64,000 nucleotides of DNA from Nematopogon swammerdamellus (Eukaryota > Arthropoda > Insecta > Lepidoptera > Adelidae), in assembly GCA_946902875.1 (NCBI GenBank), contig OX336340.1, positions 3,176,739 through 3,240,738 on the forward strand, read 5' to 3'. Below, piece after piece: positions 1 through 11,583 of the stretch. The notes below the pieces were generated by a model that was not told where the DNA came from, did no database searches, and saw only the letters and a list, made by a program, of their open reading frames with translations. The translations under genes were made by a program, and so were the position numbers. Numbering within the stretch: the first letter of the stretch is position 1; every line of letters begins with the position of its first letter.

Positions 1-54
1 GGCTTCTATATCATGAACTGAGTCAACTCTTTAATCTTTATTTTTTATATACAT

Positions 55-210
55 ATATTTTTTTTATTGAAACTGACACGGTTGGCTACATCACCTACAA
101 CATCCGTGATGTCAGCCCATAACACCGGGTGAACTAGGTGCCATGTCAGTGCTTCCCTTCGATCGTGCCGGCTGCACTGAACTGGACGGAAAACACAAAC
201 TATTTACATA
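55..210 (-). repeat. SINE-A tail fragment
   Basis: T-run, then GAAACTGACACGGTTGGCTA to AACACAAACTATTTACATA; core and head are absent. Confidence 0.65.
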
Positions 211-485
211 AAAGTCCATGTTCTCATAGAGGTTGCGTTTAGAAATGTTTGTCTCAGTAAGTAATCCTCCGATGTTTTGGGCGAGTAATAATTTGTTTTA
301 ACTCCGCCTTAGAAGTTCCGAGTGTTAGTTATTTTGAGGTGAAGTTGTCGAAGAGTTTGGCTTTCAAAGTCGACCTGCGGTGGGCTGAAACGGTGTATAA
401 TTACAATCGATGGCCCACTAAGTTTGCTCGTTTGTTCTGACACTGTATAATTGAGTAGTACGCGTATTGCACGAATACTGAAAGC

Positions 486-809
486 TTTTTTTTTTTATGG
501 AATCTGACACTGTTGGCTACATCACCTACAACATCCGTGATGTCAGCCCATAACACCGGGTGAACTTGGTGCTACGTCAGCCTTCCCTTCGGTCGTGCCG
601 GCCACACTGAACTAGACGGAAAACACAAACTATTTACATAGCCGCTTCGACCGACCTTTCATTCAGTGAGGTGGTACCAACCCGGGCGGGGTAAACCCTA
701 CCACCTAGTAATATAAGAAGGGAGTCATATCCCTTAGTCGCCTTTTACGACATGCACGGGGAGAGATGCAGGGGGGCTATTCTTTTAAGGTACCGGCCCC
801 ACACGGTAC
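486..809 (-). repeat. SINE B/T1: GTGTGGGGCCGGTAC head with the SINE-A tail
   Basis: Minus strand: head GTGTGGGGCCGGTACC, CTGCATCTCTCCCCGTGCAT, GTCGTAAAAGGCGACTAAGG; then the short core (ATTACTAGGTGGTAGGGTTT) and the SINE-A tail with A-run (T-run at 486-496). GAAAGCT flanks both ends (480-486 and 810-816), which marks a complete insertion. Confidence 0.7.
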
Positions 810-849
810 GAAAGCTCGATTTAGAATTAAAACTAGAAAATTCGAACTC

Positions 850-1047
850 GAATATTATAAGCGTCCTAGGGACTATGGCTGCCTCGGCTGAACTAGCAGA
901 AATTTTTACGTGATAGTGTCACGTTCCATCTGAGCCTGTGTGTGCAAGCGAGAGCGCGTAACAAGCGATAGAGAGGCACAATCGGCCCAAGCGTCATCAC
1001 GTAAAACTATCGTCCGTAAACCGACTTTACAGACAACAAATTTTTTC
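850..1047. repeat. family D repeat, short form
   Basis: Contains CACGTTCCATCTGAGCCTGT, GCGAGAGCGCGTAACAAGCG, then TCATCACGTAAAACTATCGT and CCGTAAACCGACTTTAC. A flank CCTAGGGACTATGG is on the left here, and on the right in the second copy at 24375-24760. Confidence 0.55.
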
Positions 1048-1090
1048 CTTTTAAAGTACGGAACCATAACAATAACATTACTGCACGACA

Positions 1091-1217
1091 GTCAGTTCAG
1101 TGTAGCCGACTTGAAATGAAGGGAAGCACTGACATGGCAACTAGTTCACCCGGTGTTATGGGCCGACATCACGGATGTTGTAGGTGATGTAGCCAACCGT
1201 GTCAGATTAAAAAAAAC
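1091..1217 (+). repeat. SINE-A tail fragment with A-run
   Basis: GTCAGTTCAGTGTAGCCGAC to GCCAACCGTGTCAGATTA plus A-run; 5' truncated. Confidence 0.65.
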
Positions 1218-1409
1218 CACAGAGCTCTCTTGTCACCCTACTCTGCCGCATACATTTGTGAGAAACATGGAAACATCGGATAAAAAAATTTAATATTTTT
1301 TTTTTAGCTTATGTATGAGCTGAGGAATCGCGTGGTAGATAGATTATACGGTGGATTTGGGACTTCATGTTTATTAAAAAATTAATGAATTGAATTAGAA
1401 ATGCTTAAT

Positions 1410-1785
1410 TTTATTACTAAGCCTAAGCTACGCCGTCTGTCTGTCTGGCTGTCTTTCCGTCCTTCCGCCCTAGGGCCGTATCGTTTGAACCGAAGGTTAA
1501 AATTTAGCCGGTTAAAATTTTCACAGAATATGTGCTATTATGGCGGATGTGCCAACAAATAATAAAAAGTAAAAAATTAAGGAGGTTCCCCATACAAGAA
1601 ACGTGCTAAGATTAGTATAGTACATATTCACGCTAATGAATAATAGATGGCGCCACAGGTATTTATATGTTGCATTATAGAAAGACAAAGTATAGACGAA
1701 TATCGTTTTTGACAGGCATTGTACAGCGGATCTTCGGAACCCTCCGTGCGCGTGTAAAACTCGCGCTTGACCGATTTTTTCTATA
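1410..1785 (+). repeat. family E repeat (GGCCGGTTTTT-ended), diverged
   Basis: TTACTAAGCCTAAGCTACGC, short CTGT run, GGCCGTATCGTTTGAACCG, ATTTTCACAGAATATGTGC, and a GAACCCTCCGTGCGCG...GCGCTTGACCGATTTTTT end. Non-coding, very common in Lepidoptera. Confidence 0.6.
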
Positions 1786-2030
1786 CTAACAACACTGAAA
1801 CCACCCTGCTAAATAGGGCCAAGTTAAGGGGGTAGTTCTGCCTCCCTCCCCGATTACACAAAGCGTAGCAGCAACCGGCCCGGCGACACAGATAATCCCT
1901 GATAAGTACGAAGCGAGCCTGTTTACGGTTTTCGTTCGGGGAGAAACAATTAGGGCTGTGAGCTGTCACAAGCGGCCAGTTTTTCAAACGTGCGGATGTG
2001 GATGCAGATATGAACTAAATTGCATACATA

Positions 2031-2335
2031 TTTTTAATTAGAAAAATGCAAATCGAAAATCATTGGAAAAAATACATCCAGACCAGGATTTGAACCTGGG
2101 TCTCTGGCTTGAGCATAAGGTTCAATGTGGAACCGTGCAAGTTGACTGTTTGCAAAAATTATGCGACATCATGCATGAAGGTGCAATAGATCGAAAATTT
2201 GGAGATAATACGTAACGGCCCGGTGGTGTAGTTGGTTATAGCGTTGGCGGCTCAAGCCAGAGACCCAGGTTCAAATCCTGGGCGGGATGTATTTTTCCAA
2301 CGATTTTCGATTTGCATTTTTCTAATTAAAAATAT
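2031..2335. repeat. foldback element with tRNA-like sequence in both arms
   Basis: Arms of about 85 bases (2031-2114 and 2250-2335) are inverted copies starting TTTTTAATTAGAAAAATGCA. The right part contains a tRNA-like stretch: A-box-like GTGGTGTAGTTGG from about 2223 and B box GGTTCAAATCC at 2268-2278, with good T and anticodon stems. The acceptor stem does not pair and position 33 is not U, so it is a tRNA-derived repeat and not a tRNA gene. The left arm carries the 3' half of the same tRNA-like sequence inverted. Confidence 0.6.
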
Positions 2336-2399
2336 AATAAAGCGAGTACGTGCTTAGTATTAACATATAAAAACATAAAATAAAATTGCATAGATACAT

Positions 2400-2540
2400 A
2401 ACGTCATGTATGGGGTAGGCAGAGACAATGGATCTCCAAGTGGCACGATACCTGACACACCTCTGCCGCCTCTTCCGCTCTCATAATGTTTTTCGTAAAT
2501 GCTCATCGGTTGCACGTGCTGCGCACTTGCTTGACCCTTA
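2400..2540 (-). mobile_element. LINE 3' end fragment with CGGCAGAGGTGTGTCAGG block
   Basis: The minus strand holds GTGCGCAGCACGTGCAACCG, then TATGAGAGCGGAAGAGGCGG and CAGAGGTGTGTCAGGTATCG. The same block is on the + strand at 15365-15455. It resembles 3' ends of lepidopteran LINEs; clade not settled. Confidence 0.45.
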
Positions 2541-2664
2541 ATTAATACATTCTCTAAAATAAATTAAAACAAATGTTAAAATGTATAGTTGATTTCTTAC
2601 ATTAATCAAACTCTACTTCTTCAAAATAAATAATCGAAAAAGGATTTTCATGCTTTATAATAAG

Positions 2665-2800
2665 TACCTGGACGACCTAGCTTCGCTCGGCGTCGACACC
2701 TATCTAGATAAACTTCTAAAATAAAACATTATCTAAATACAAAATTTAATTCAAACGTTAGAGCCGAGAAACCAATTATATGTATTATACGTTACCGGAA
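2665..2800. repeat. family F repeat, inverted relative of 4868-5022
   Basis: TACCTGGACGACCTAGCTTC, TCGGCGTCGACACCTATCTA, GATAAACTTCTAAAATAAAA, GAGCCGAGAAACCAATTATA. The same words occur as complement at 4868-5022 (CAATTGGTTTCTCGGAAACG; TTTATCTAGATAGGCG). Confidence 0.5.
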
Positions 2801-2808
2801 ATGTATTA

Positions 2809-2838
2809 AACCTAGGAATTGTTTACAATTCCTAGGTT
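2809..2838. repeat. palindrome with 14-bp arms
   Basis: AACCTAGGAATTGT, TT, ACAATTCCTAGGTT; perfect arms. Confidence 0.8.
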
Positions 2839-2999
2839 ATGTATGCCCAGCCAATTTAGAAAATATTTAAAATATTTTGTCAATTGTTCTATAATACTTA
2901 CATTTCCTTAGAAAATCTATGAATTTCCTAGGCATTGTATGAAGTTCCTAAACGTTACTATGAAATGTATACAAATTAACATTATGCCGTAAAATTAGT

Positions 3000-4865
3000 A
3001 AATGAATGAAAAATCACATAAACCGAGAATAAAAATGTTTTTTTTTTTTATAAAGGCTCTCATTGGCATAATCAGGTCACATTATAAAACGTTAACCTAA
3101 CTTAACCGCCCCGAGATCATCAAGCGGATGACTCGATAACAATATCCCTCCCGCGCTCCGCTTACCCCTCATCCCGAATTTAACACACTACCAATTACTG
3201 TTATGCATATGCATATATATGCAAGTATAGTTCACGGCCCTGTCAACCCGTATTCACCCGTACTCCTCTTTCAAGGCGCCGCTTTCGCTGGTTGGAGTAG
3301 GATGCAACACAATCAATCAATCAAAAATTTGGTTTTTATTTTTTCATTCCAAAACTACGGATCGAAACAAAAAAGTAAAAAGCTACGGATTTAGGTATAT
3401 ATTCAACAAATAAAAAAATTTTTTTCCAAAGCCTTGATTTGGTCACGTTGCCTTAAATACGTTTTTATAACTAAATTCAGAGGCATGTTTATGACGTTTT
3501 TCTATCGAGTGAAGTTAATCAAATCGTGTTTTCAAAAAGCTATCGATCTGCACTGATAGATGAAGTATTACATATTATTAAAACTGAATCTGTCAGGTTA
3601 GTAATATTGGTGGTAAACTTCTTGAAATTGGAGTCAGACGCAGCCTCACGTCACCTTAACGTAATAGGATGTAGTTCAAACGCGTACGTTTCTAGTGTTG
3701 ATAATCTGCGGACACGGCTGTGTCGCGGATGCGGCTGTGTCGCGGATGCGGATGCCCGACACATCCCTGGTGAGAAAGCGGAACGTGATTTTGACGTGCG
3801 GAATGAAGACAGCCTGTTGCTACAATTGGTTCCCTGTTGCGTGCGTGTATTGGACTGGCGCACACATAGAGATGTGTGTTGATGATGGTACATTACATTG
3901 TGCACAAGTTGGCGACAGAGGCGCATCTAAGACACTTCACATAGGTACTCACGCAACATAATCGATGTCGTTATTTTGCATTTTAGGGTTACGCAACCAG
4001 CGACGTTGGCAGGGAGGGATTTATTTCACTTCTTTCGTCTTTTTAAAATTTGGAATCTAGTGATAGTCGTAATATCTGAAGAGGTGCTTTTTTTTAAAGT
4101 GTAAAATTTGGGAGTTTTGTTTTTATTTATCTTGCAGTGTGAGTTGTTATAAATGGTTCGTGTATGCATATACTTAAAAATGAAGATTTTTTTTTACAAT
4201 TTTCATAAATTTTTCTAAATTGACATACCTATTTCTCGTCTCGACGAGATCTTCATTTCGAATGACAGATATCAAAGAACCTTACAAATAATACTAAAAT
4301 CCATTTGATCTGATGCGTTCGATGCGTTCCATGTGGACGTGTGGACGCTTGCACGGTTGTGTCGCCCGCCACACGCGCTGCCTTCAAATCCAACCGCCCC
4401 TCATATTCCTCTGCCCCAGTCTCACACTACAGACATACGCGACTGTGACCAGGGGAGATTGATTTCGTTAATCTCTTTCCCGCAAGTTTTGTGACTGGCG
4501 TCTGTATAATGTTGGGGCCGCATCGGCGCCGGAGTTGTGGTTTATCTAGATTGCTTAGGATTTGGTCTGCTAATTAATTGATAAAGTTGGCTTCGCTATT
4601 GTATTTCGGGTAAAATTGGCGGCCAACAGATGAAACGTGCGCAGTGATATAATAAGGCTGGAAGAAATTTTCATTAATTTGAGCGAAACAATTATTAATT
4701 TTCAAAATGAATATTAGCTCAGACTATGTTAGCTTTTGGGTACATATTATCTATTAAATTTTAATACAATGTGAAATCATTTTTGTAGTGGGAGCCGTGA
4801 GTTTAAAAAATCTATAAGTATATCAATTTATATAATAGGAATATCCTATTACTTTAAGTGGGCTA
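3000..4865. other. no recognised feature
   Basis: Reading frames of 60-118 codons at 3526-3961 overlap on both strands and have no known motif or consistent coding bias. A short duplication (GTGTCGCGGATGCGGCTGTG) lies at 3720-3750. No tRNA, splice-bounded exon or repeat family could be supported. Confidence 0.5.
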
Positions 4866-4867
4866 AA

Positions 4868-5022
4868 CTTGTATATATATATAAGTATACAATTGGTTTC
4901 TCGGAAACGGCTCTAACGATTTGGATGAAATTTAGTATTTAGATAATGTTGTTTTTTTTTTAAGTTTATCTAGATAGGCGTAAACGCCGAGCGAAGCTCG
5001 GTCGCCCAGGTACTAATACCTA
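4868..5022. repeat. family F repeat
   Basis: ACAATTGGTTTCTCGGAAAC through GAGCGAAGCTCGGTCGCCCA; see 2665-2800. The two form an inverted pair 2.1 kb apart. Confidence 0.5.
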
Positions 5023-5137
5023 ATTCGATATAAATGATTTATGTAAAAGCAATATAGTATTAATATCTTTTATAGTAATTTTATTGTAGTTACCACACCC
5101 AGACAGATGAAGAGAGAATTCACATTATATCTGCATT

Positions 5138-5388
5138 GTTTTTATAGAAACTGAAACGGTTGGCTAAATCACCTACATACAACATCCGTAATGTCAGCGC
5201 GCATTCAGTGCGGTAGTATCAACCTGGGCGGATTTAATCATACCACCTATTAAGGTAGGATGGGAATGGACCTACAGTATTACGTGAAATCCGAACCACG
5301 GTCAGCCTTCAAAACGGTCGAACGCTTACCCATCCAAGTTCTGATTGCGCCCAGGTGTGCTTATCGATCGCAGCACTGAGCCATCGAC
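5138..5388 (-). repeat. SINE-A, diverged
   Basis: AAACTGAAACGGTTGGCTAA, a deleted tail, CGGTAGTATCAACCTGGGCG, core and GTGAAATCCGAACCACGG. A GCCGATTACTCTGCTTACCC piece of B/T2 follows at 5392-5440. Confidence 0.6.
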
Positions 5389-5787
5389 TCTGCCGATTAC
5401 TCTGCTTACCCCAATAGTCGGAATACTGCATTGTGGTAGGTATGTACATATGTTCTCTTTACACACCCGTGTTTCCACTCAAATTTTCTTTTTACTTCAA
5501 AATAAAAAGTAATCAGTTTGAAGGTCCATCCGAAAAGTTAAATCCGCCGAGTTGGCTGAGGGATTTGATCGGGCTAGCCGACTCCCAGGAGACACGTGCG
5601 CGGTACCTAACATTTCTTGATGTGGGTCCGCGCTTGACGGCTCTTCAGTTGCGGTATGTATGAAAGCTTGAGGCTCCGATACGCTTCTTACCTACTAACA
5701 GCTCAATTCCAAGTATAGCTCGAGGTAATATGGCGCAATTCGTGCACCGAATGATGGTCGGTCGAAACGGCTCTATATTAATCTTTT

Positions 5788-6096
5788 TTAGGTTTCCGTA
5801 TCCCTTACGGAAGCCTATTACTAAGCCTACGCCGTCTGTCTGTCTGTCTGTCTATCCGTCCATCCATCCGTCTGTCCGAGGGCTGTATCTCTTGAACCGT
5901 AATAGGTAGCCCGTTGAAATTTTCAAATATTGTGTGTTATTATGGCGGATATAACAACAAATAATACAAAAATAGAAAAAGTAAAAAATTAAAGGCGGTT
6001 CCCATACAAGAAACGTGTTTTTTTTTCAATGTTTTTTTTTGTGGTGCGGAAACTTCGGTTCGCGAGTCCGACTCACACTTGGCCGGTTTTTTTTAT
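5788..6096 (+). repeat. family E repeat
   Basis: TTTAGGTTTCCGTATCCCTT, (CTGT)4, GGCTGTATCTCTTGAACCGT, ATGGCGGATATAACAACAAA, GCGAGTCCGACTCACACTTG then GCCGGTTTTTT. Confidence 0.68.
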
Positions 6097-7250
6097 GGAT
6101 TGCATAGTCAGCGATCGTGGCAGCAATCCTTGTATCTATCTGATTCTCGTGAGATGATTAGGTACTCCGGAAATTAAAGCTCAACAAATCTAATAAAATA
6201 TATTTAAGTTGTAAAGTAATTTAAAAGTAATAAAAACAAATTGTTACTACTTAACACTAAACACACTGTCAGTTCTTCTTCGCATTGAATTAGAACTGGC
6301 GGAATTTTCGACATGTACAAGCGTAGGTTAACTACCTATGGATGAAATTATACAATAAACAATAATAAACTGTAAAACCACTTATATACTTATAAAACCA
6401 CTTAAAATAATACACTCTATGTAACTTCTGGACAAGTCGGCCAACGGAGGACAGAATGGAGGAGAAATTTCTTTTCGTCATAACGGCATTAAAACAATTT
6501 TGAAATTTATATCTTATTACATGCGAAGTGGACACGATTCGCCTGGACCGCGTGACCGCTGCGAGCACTCGCCATGCGCGCAAGCATGATACGGAACCCT
6601 ATGTGTGTCAACAATGTTCGCACTTAACAGGCATTTTTTTTTTGCTTCAAATGGGTTACCTTCAACTGTCCACTGCTGTGCGTTCGCGTATACATATCGA
6701 ATTCGTGTGTTACAACGTTTGATTCGCACTTAACTTGGAATCGAGCTGTTGCCAAAGCACAGTTGGTGATTTTCACAAAGTTTATCTTGGTTACCTAATA
6801 TTAGAATGGAATAAAGGATTGTTTTCAATTTTATTTCTAGGGTTTCGTGATGATTGTTGGCTGTTTTTACTGAAGTTTGTGTATAATTGAATAGATTTTT
6901 TCTACCTAATAAAATTCTAAAATTATAATTCTTAGTGCTAAGACTGGTGATTTCTCGCAAGGTGTACCTAACTAATGATATAATGCTCAATTCTCCTTAA
7001 TTATTCGAGTTGAGTTACTTATTATCACAAAGATCGAAAATGTATTAGAAAATAACAAGAAATACTCTGAAGGCGCTGGAAAATTTTAATACTCCAGCGA
7101 AAATGCTCACGAAAATATCTCTCAAAAGGGAGGGAAAATTTCATGAGGTTGGAAACAAGATCGCTACGCAGATTATTCATTGCGCAACTAAAGTGAATTC
7201 CCGTAAAAGCCCAAGTTTATAAATTTAATATTGAATTTATTACAGTACCA
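6097..7250. other. no recognised feature
   Basis: AT-rich sequence; frames at 6332-6990 carry no recognisable domain. Confidence 0.5.
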
Positions 7251-7251
7251 G

Positions 7252-7572
7252 CTCTTGCCCGCGGCTTCGCTCGCGTGAAATTCGTATTTAAAAAGAAGAA
7301 AGTAAATAAGCGTTATTTCGGCGCTCGGAACAATTCGGTTTGTATGAGAGCCACATCTTAGTGTAACCGGAACTGAATTTTATTTAGCCTATCCTGTGTC
7401 ACGTAATAGTTAAATGTACTAAGCTTCATCGAATTCGGATGATCGGTTTAAGAGTTATACAGAAAAGTTTTCTAAAAATGTTCAATTTTGTTTTAGTAGG
7501 TATCATACAAACAAACGCTTTATCATAAAACAAAGTAACTTACTCCATGACCATCCCTTACATATTTATACA
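7252..7572 (+). repeat. family G repeat (CCCGCGGCTTCGCTCGCG)
   Basis: GCCCGCGGCTTCGCTCGCGT, then GGAACAATTCGGTTTGTATG, GCCACATCTTAGTGTAACCG, CGGTTTAAGAGTTATACAG, ending CATGACCATCCCTTACA. Non-coding, characteristic of Lepidoptera. Confidence 0.66.
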
Positions 7573-7895
7573 TTACATAGTATATGTTATATTTATATAT
7601 ATATATATTTGTGTATATATGTAAGCAGGTATAAGTATATTTTACATTTATTTATTTATTTATATTTTATTTATTTTGTGTAATAGGTATGTATATTAAT
7701 AATATTATATATGTAAGGAAGGACAGAGCAAATTCCTCTTTCGAACTATCACGTATGCCTACATGCTCATTATCTCACCCCAAAGGTTAGTAGTAAGATA
7801 TTGCCAATATTTGGCAATAAACTCGCCTTTTTGTACCATTATTTTGTATATTGGTGTACAAATAAAGAATATTTACATTTACATTTACATTTATT
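7573..7895 (+). mobile_element. CR1-group LINE (family H) 3' UTR
   Basis: Nearly the same sequence as 37640-37945 (GTATATATGTAAGCAGGTAT; GGACAGAGCAAATTCCTCTT; GGCAATAAACTCGCCTTTTT) and ends in (TTTACA)n at 7873-7893, whereas the other copy ends in (TTACA)n. Coding sequence is lost by 5' truncation. Confidence 0.7.
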
Positions 7896-8047
7896 ATTAC
7901 GAGTAGTATTGATATTTCAAGGTAAAGTGCCTGCTATAAATCCTAATAATGTTATTTTAGAATAAATTATTCACCCAGTTACAATTTTAAATGTATACTT
8001 ATTATGTATATTTTGAAGTGCTCAAGGTGGGTCGTTGGATTTTTTGT

Positions 8048-8600
8048 CAGCCTCGGTAGTTTGGTGGTGCAATGGATCGACGTACGATTGTGAAGATAAG
8101 CACCCGAGCGCTGTCAGTACTTGCATGGGTGATCTTTCTAACGTTGAGTCTGACCGTGTGGTTCGGATTCCACGTTTTTTTTTTATTTTTTTTTATGGAA
8201 ACTGACACGGTTGGCTACATCACCTACAACATCCGTGATGTCAGCCCATAACACCGGGTAAACTAGGTGCTATGTCAGTGCTTCCCTTCATTTCGCGCCG
8301 GCTACACTGAACTGGACGGAAAACACGAACTATTTACATAGCCGTTTCGACCGACGTTTCGCTCAGTGCGGTGGTACCAACCCGGCCGGGTTCCCTATTC
8401 CACGTAAAAGTGTTCCCTATTCTAGGAATCCGGGTTTGGTAGAGGAAGGTCGGCCGAAGCGGCTATGTGAATAGTTCCTGTTTTCAGTTCAGTTCAGTGT
8501 AGCCGATACGACCACAGGAAAGCGCTGAAATGGCACCTAGTTCACCATGGTGTTATGGGCTGACATCACGGGCTTAGAAGTTGATGTAAGAGTAGCTTTA
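8048..8600 (+). repeat. SINE-A (+) interrupted by a second SINE-A (-) with 8-bp duplication
   Basis: The outer copy has its head at 8048-8174 (CCTCGGTAGTTTGGTGGTGC; GTGGTTCGGATTCCACG) and resumes at 8397, ending near 8590. The inner copy (8175-8396, minus strand, T-run first) is flanked by ATTCCACG at 8167-8174 and 8397-8404. The outer core is decayed after the insertion point. Confidence 0.68.
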
Positions 8601-9007
8601 TAATCAGCTTGCGCCTAGACCATATATTTTGAACTTAGAAATGCTCTAACTTTAGCCTAAAACATGACTAAATCCGCAAATTATTTTAGATTATTTAGTG
8701 AGACAGTAATTGTTTTTTAAAATTAAAAACATAGTAGTATCATTCAACATTTTTAAATTTTTAATTATAAAAAAAATCAGGATTATCTACCTTAAAAGGA
8801 AAAAAAGTTAGGGCCGAATGTACTTGCTTCGGCTTGTATTAATATTTGTATAAGATTAATTAATACTGATTTATTAAAGTTTATAAGCGCCATACTACTG
8901 GCCCGATTACGCCAACAGAGACTTAGCAAGCAAGCAAGCGACCAGGAAGTTCACTTATGCTTATCTTAAAGACACTTAACGATAAAAGTCAGCTGCGCCA
9001 AATGCCA

Positions 9008-9318
9008 GGATGTCGGCGCCCTAAGCGTGTTCTATCACTTATTCCACGGGGAGTGCTCGGAGGAGCTGTTTAACGCGATTCCGCCGTCGTACGTACCAAT
9101 CGGTTCTGCAGATCCTTCCTCCACAAAACCGGTAAACTCTGGAACGCTCTACCTGCCCACATATTTCCCCCCAAGTATAGTCTCGGGTCCTTCAAGAGAG
9201 GCGTGAATGGGCATCTGTCAGGCCGGGATTGCATTCGCAGCCCCGCATGCGTTCGAATGTCCATGGGCGTCGCTAGACACCTTATGGGTGGCTCGGCGCC
9301 ACATGTCACGCTTAGTAT
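9008..9318 (+). mobile_element. CR1-like LINE 3' end fragment
   Basis: The DNA matches the family of 14866-15290 (GCGCCCTAAGCGTGTTCTAT, GGAGGAGCTGTTTAACGCG, then the CGATTCTGCAGATC-like and AAGAGAGGCGTGAATGGGC blocks) but has an internal deletion after the CCGCCGTC block and several frameshifts. Confidence 0.68.
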
Positions 9319-9814
9319 AAAAAAAATCCTCTCATTAAAATCCTTAGCTGACCTTATGTTGAGTCTAAGTGATCGGCCATTTAATTTTCTAACAGACACT
9401 AAAAGCGTGTGCGAATGAACAGCGTCAGTTTGTCTGTCAAACTGTTTTAGGGACTATTAAAGCATTGTTTAATTTATACAATGTAGTGCTATCTCTGCCT
9501 TCGTAACGTTGAAAGATAGAGAAGACACTTCGAGAGAGAAGACTTAATAAGCTGTCGTTAGTAAACGGACCTTTTGATATATATTTAAGTTTGCATTGGC
9601 GCAACCGGGCCTTAACCCTAAACACCCACTCAACGGCGGAGCAACAGACTCCGTCCAGCTGAATACTTCATTATGTAATACGCGGTGCGGCGCCCGCAGA
9701 TGGGAGAGGGAGGGGCTTTCCGGGAGAGCCTGCATGTTGCATGATGCACGGCATACGTTAACTGAGCCCAAGTGGAGATAGGCTGTAGTGTACTGTGCAG
9801 GTGTATTCAGTTCG

Positions 9815-10097
9815 TAGCTATCACGGAAAACAAGAACTCTGGTAAATTACAGCACAACACCGACCACCACGTTTCGCAAAGTATTCGAACAAGATTAAAT
9901 CGATCATGCAGGAAGTAAGGCACGAAGACCTACCTGCTGCATGACTCGGTGGAAGTACCGTGTCAAGGTGAGAGGTGGCGAGCCTGTCGCCCTTTAGCAC
10001 GGCATCTTGTTCTTATCCCTTAGTCGCCTTTTACGACATGCACGGGGAGAGATGCAGTGAGGTTATTCTTTTTAAGTACCGGCCCCACACGGTACAA
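9815..10097 (-). repeat. B/T2 unit, minus strand
   Basis: CTCTGGTAAATTACAGCACA...CCTACCTGCTGCATGACTCG...GCCTTTTACGACATGCACGG...GGCCCCACACGGTAC. Confidence 0.7.
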
Positions 10098-10721
10098 AAA
10101 CCTGACAAAGTGACCTGGAAATCTAGTTCCTAATAGGTGCATAAAACAAGAAATTATAAAATTAACTTTGGTAACTGTTTAATTATTTTAATCTTATTTT
10201 ACTAGTATCTATATTAATACTGTGTTTCACAAACTATAAAATACACAATTTGTATGTTTTGTGTCTTACATGTGTTTGAAAAAAAAAAATGTTTTTTAAT
10301 TCAATTTGAAAAGAAAAAACATTGTTCATAGAAAGCCACTGAAAATGTTACCCAGAACAAAGCCCCAGGGCGCCACCCGATAGCTATACATTCGTCCGAA
10401 ACATAAGTGTGAAAAGGCGTTTCAAAAGAGCGAGGCATTGTTCTCACAAATGCACGCTCGGCGCTCCAGCCGGATATTTGATAGCGCTGTTTCGTTCGCC
10501 CGGCCCTACAGCTACGAAGTGTGCGAGCGAGCACCGCCCCAGCCGTATGCGCAGGGCTATTACGTGAAGTTGCAACGCGCGACTGGTAAAAAAAAACCTG
10601 GAACAAGGTAACTGTCAAAATCCATACAAAAAAAAAACCCTTGCCCCTTACTAGGTGGTACGCTCAAATTGTAGCCGACTGGATTGATACCACCGTACTG
10701 GACTTAAGATTAAAATGTTTC

Positions 10722-11105
10722 AGCTGCAGGTGGCCGAGTGGTCTGGGCGTCGGTTTAACTTGCGAGATATCCGTGGTTCGAATCCGGTCGGCGTGTACGA
10801 ATGAGTTTTTTCTGACGAAAATATTTACGTGTAAAAATCTACACCTGCTGCTTCACCGTTCGGAACCGGTGTAAAACTGTAGGTCCCTTCCCTTGCCCCT
10901 TACTAGGTGGTAGGCTCAACTTGTAGCCGACTGGATTGCTACCACCGCAACGTACTGGATGTAAGATGGCCGCATAGCAGCCTCGATGGTGTTCTCCTCT
11001 ATGGGTATGGCACCTACCTTCTCGGAGGTGATATTGGCTGGTCGGAGCATGTGCTTTGGCCCCTCCGACTCAGCCACCCATACCGGATTACATAAAAAAA
11101 CAAAA
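10722..11105 (+). repeat. SINE-C with Leu/Ser-type tRNA-like head
   Basis: A box TGGCCGAGTGG at 10731-10741 and B box GGTTCGAATCC at 10775-10785 stand 44 bases apart, as in a tRNA-derived Pol III promoter. The body contains the same core as SINE-A (AAACTGTAGGTCCCTTCCCT...CTTACTAGGTGGTAGG...TTGCTACCACCG), then its own tail GGCACCTACCTTCTCGGAGG...GCACATGC-type words, ending CCGGATTACAT plus A-run. A headless core piece lies just before it at 10637-10711. Confidence 0.74.
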
Positions 11106-11277
11106 AAATGTAAGGTGCATAGCAGCCTCGGCTGTGTTCCCCTTTAGTCCAGTATAGCCAGCAATCCAAAGGGAAGTCTCCGGGATGACACCTAAATGCT
11201 TGGAGGTGATATTGACTGATCGGAGCATGCGCTTTGGCCCCTCTGACTAAGAAAAACATACCGGATTACATAAAAAA
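11106..11277 (+). repeat. SINE-C, tail half
   Basis: GCATAGCAGCCTCGGCTGTG, CTTGGAGGTGATATTGACTG, ACCGGATTACAT plus A-run; second copy in tandem with 10722-11105. Confidence 0.65.
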
Positions 11278-11362
11278 AAATTAAGAGGCCTACCGGTGCG
11301 ATTGGTGACATATTTAATAATATTTTATGTTTATATGTTAGTACTACGTACGTACTCGCTTT

Positions 11363-11582
11363 ATATATATATTTTTAATTAGAAAAATGCAAATCGAAAA
11401 TCATTGGAAAAAATACATCCCGACCAGGATTTGAACCTGGGTCTCTGGCTTGAGCCGCCAACGCAATAACCAACTACACCAATGGGCCGTTACGTATTAT
11501 CTCCAAATTTTCGATCTATTGCAACTTCATGAATGATGTCGCAAAATTCTGGTCAGGATGTATTTTTTCCAATGATTTTCGC
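11363..11582 (-). repeat. second copy of the tRNA-like foldback element, split by a 1.6 kb insertion
   Basis: The copy starts TTTTTAATTAGAAAAATGCA and carries the tRNA-like sequence in minus orientation (GGATTTGAACCTGGG). It breaks off at ...GATTTTCG near 11580; the missing arm end resumes at about 13157 (TTCGATTTGCATTTTTCTAA). The DNA between, with an RTE LINE end and the Harbinger element, was therefore inserted later. Confidence 0.62.
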
Positions 11583-11583
11583 T

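Noticed and set aside
2222..2294. Functional tRNA gene
   Set aside because: A and B boxes and T stem are good, but the acceptor stem does not pair, base 33 is not U, and the sequence is multi-copy within a foldback repeat.
3526..3961. Overlapping frames of 88-118 codons
   Set aside because: Open on both strands through a local duplication of GATGCGGCTGTGTCGCG; no motif.
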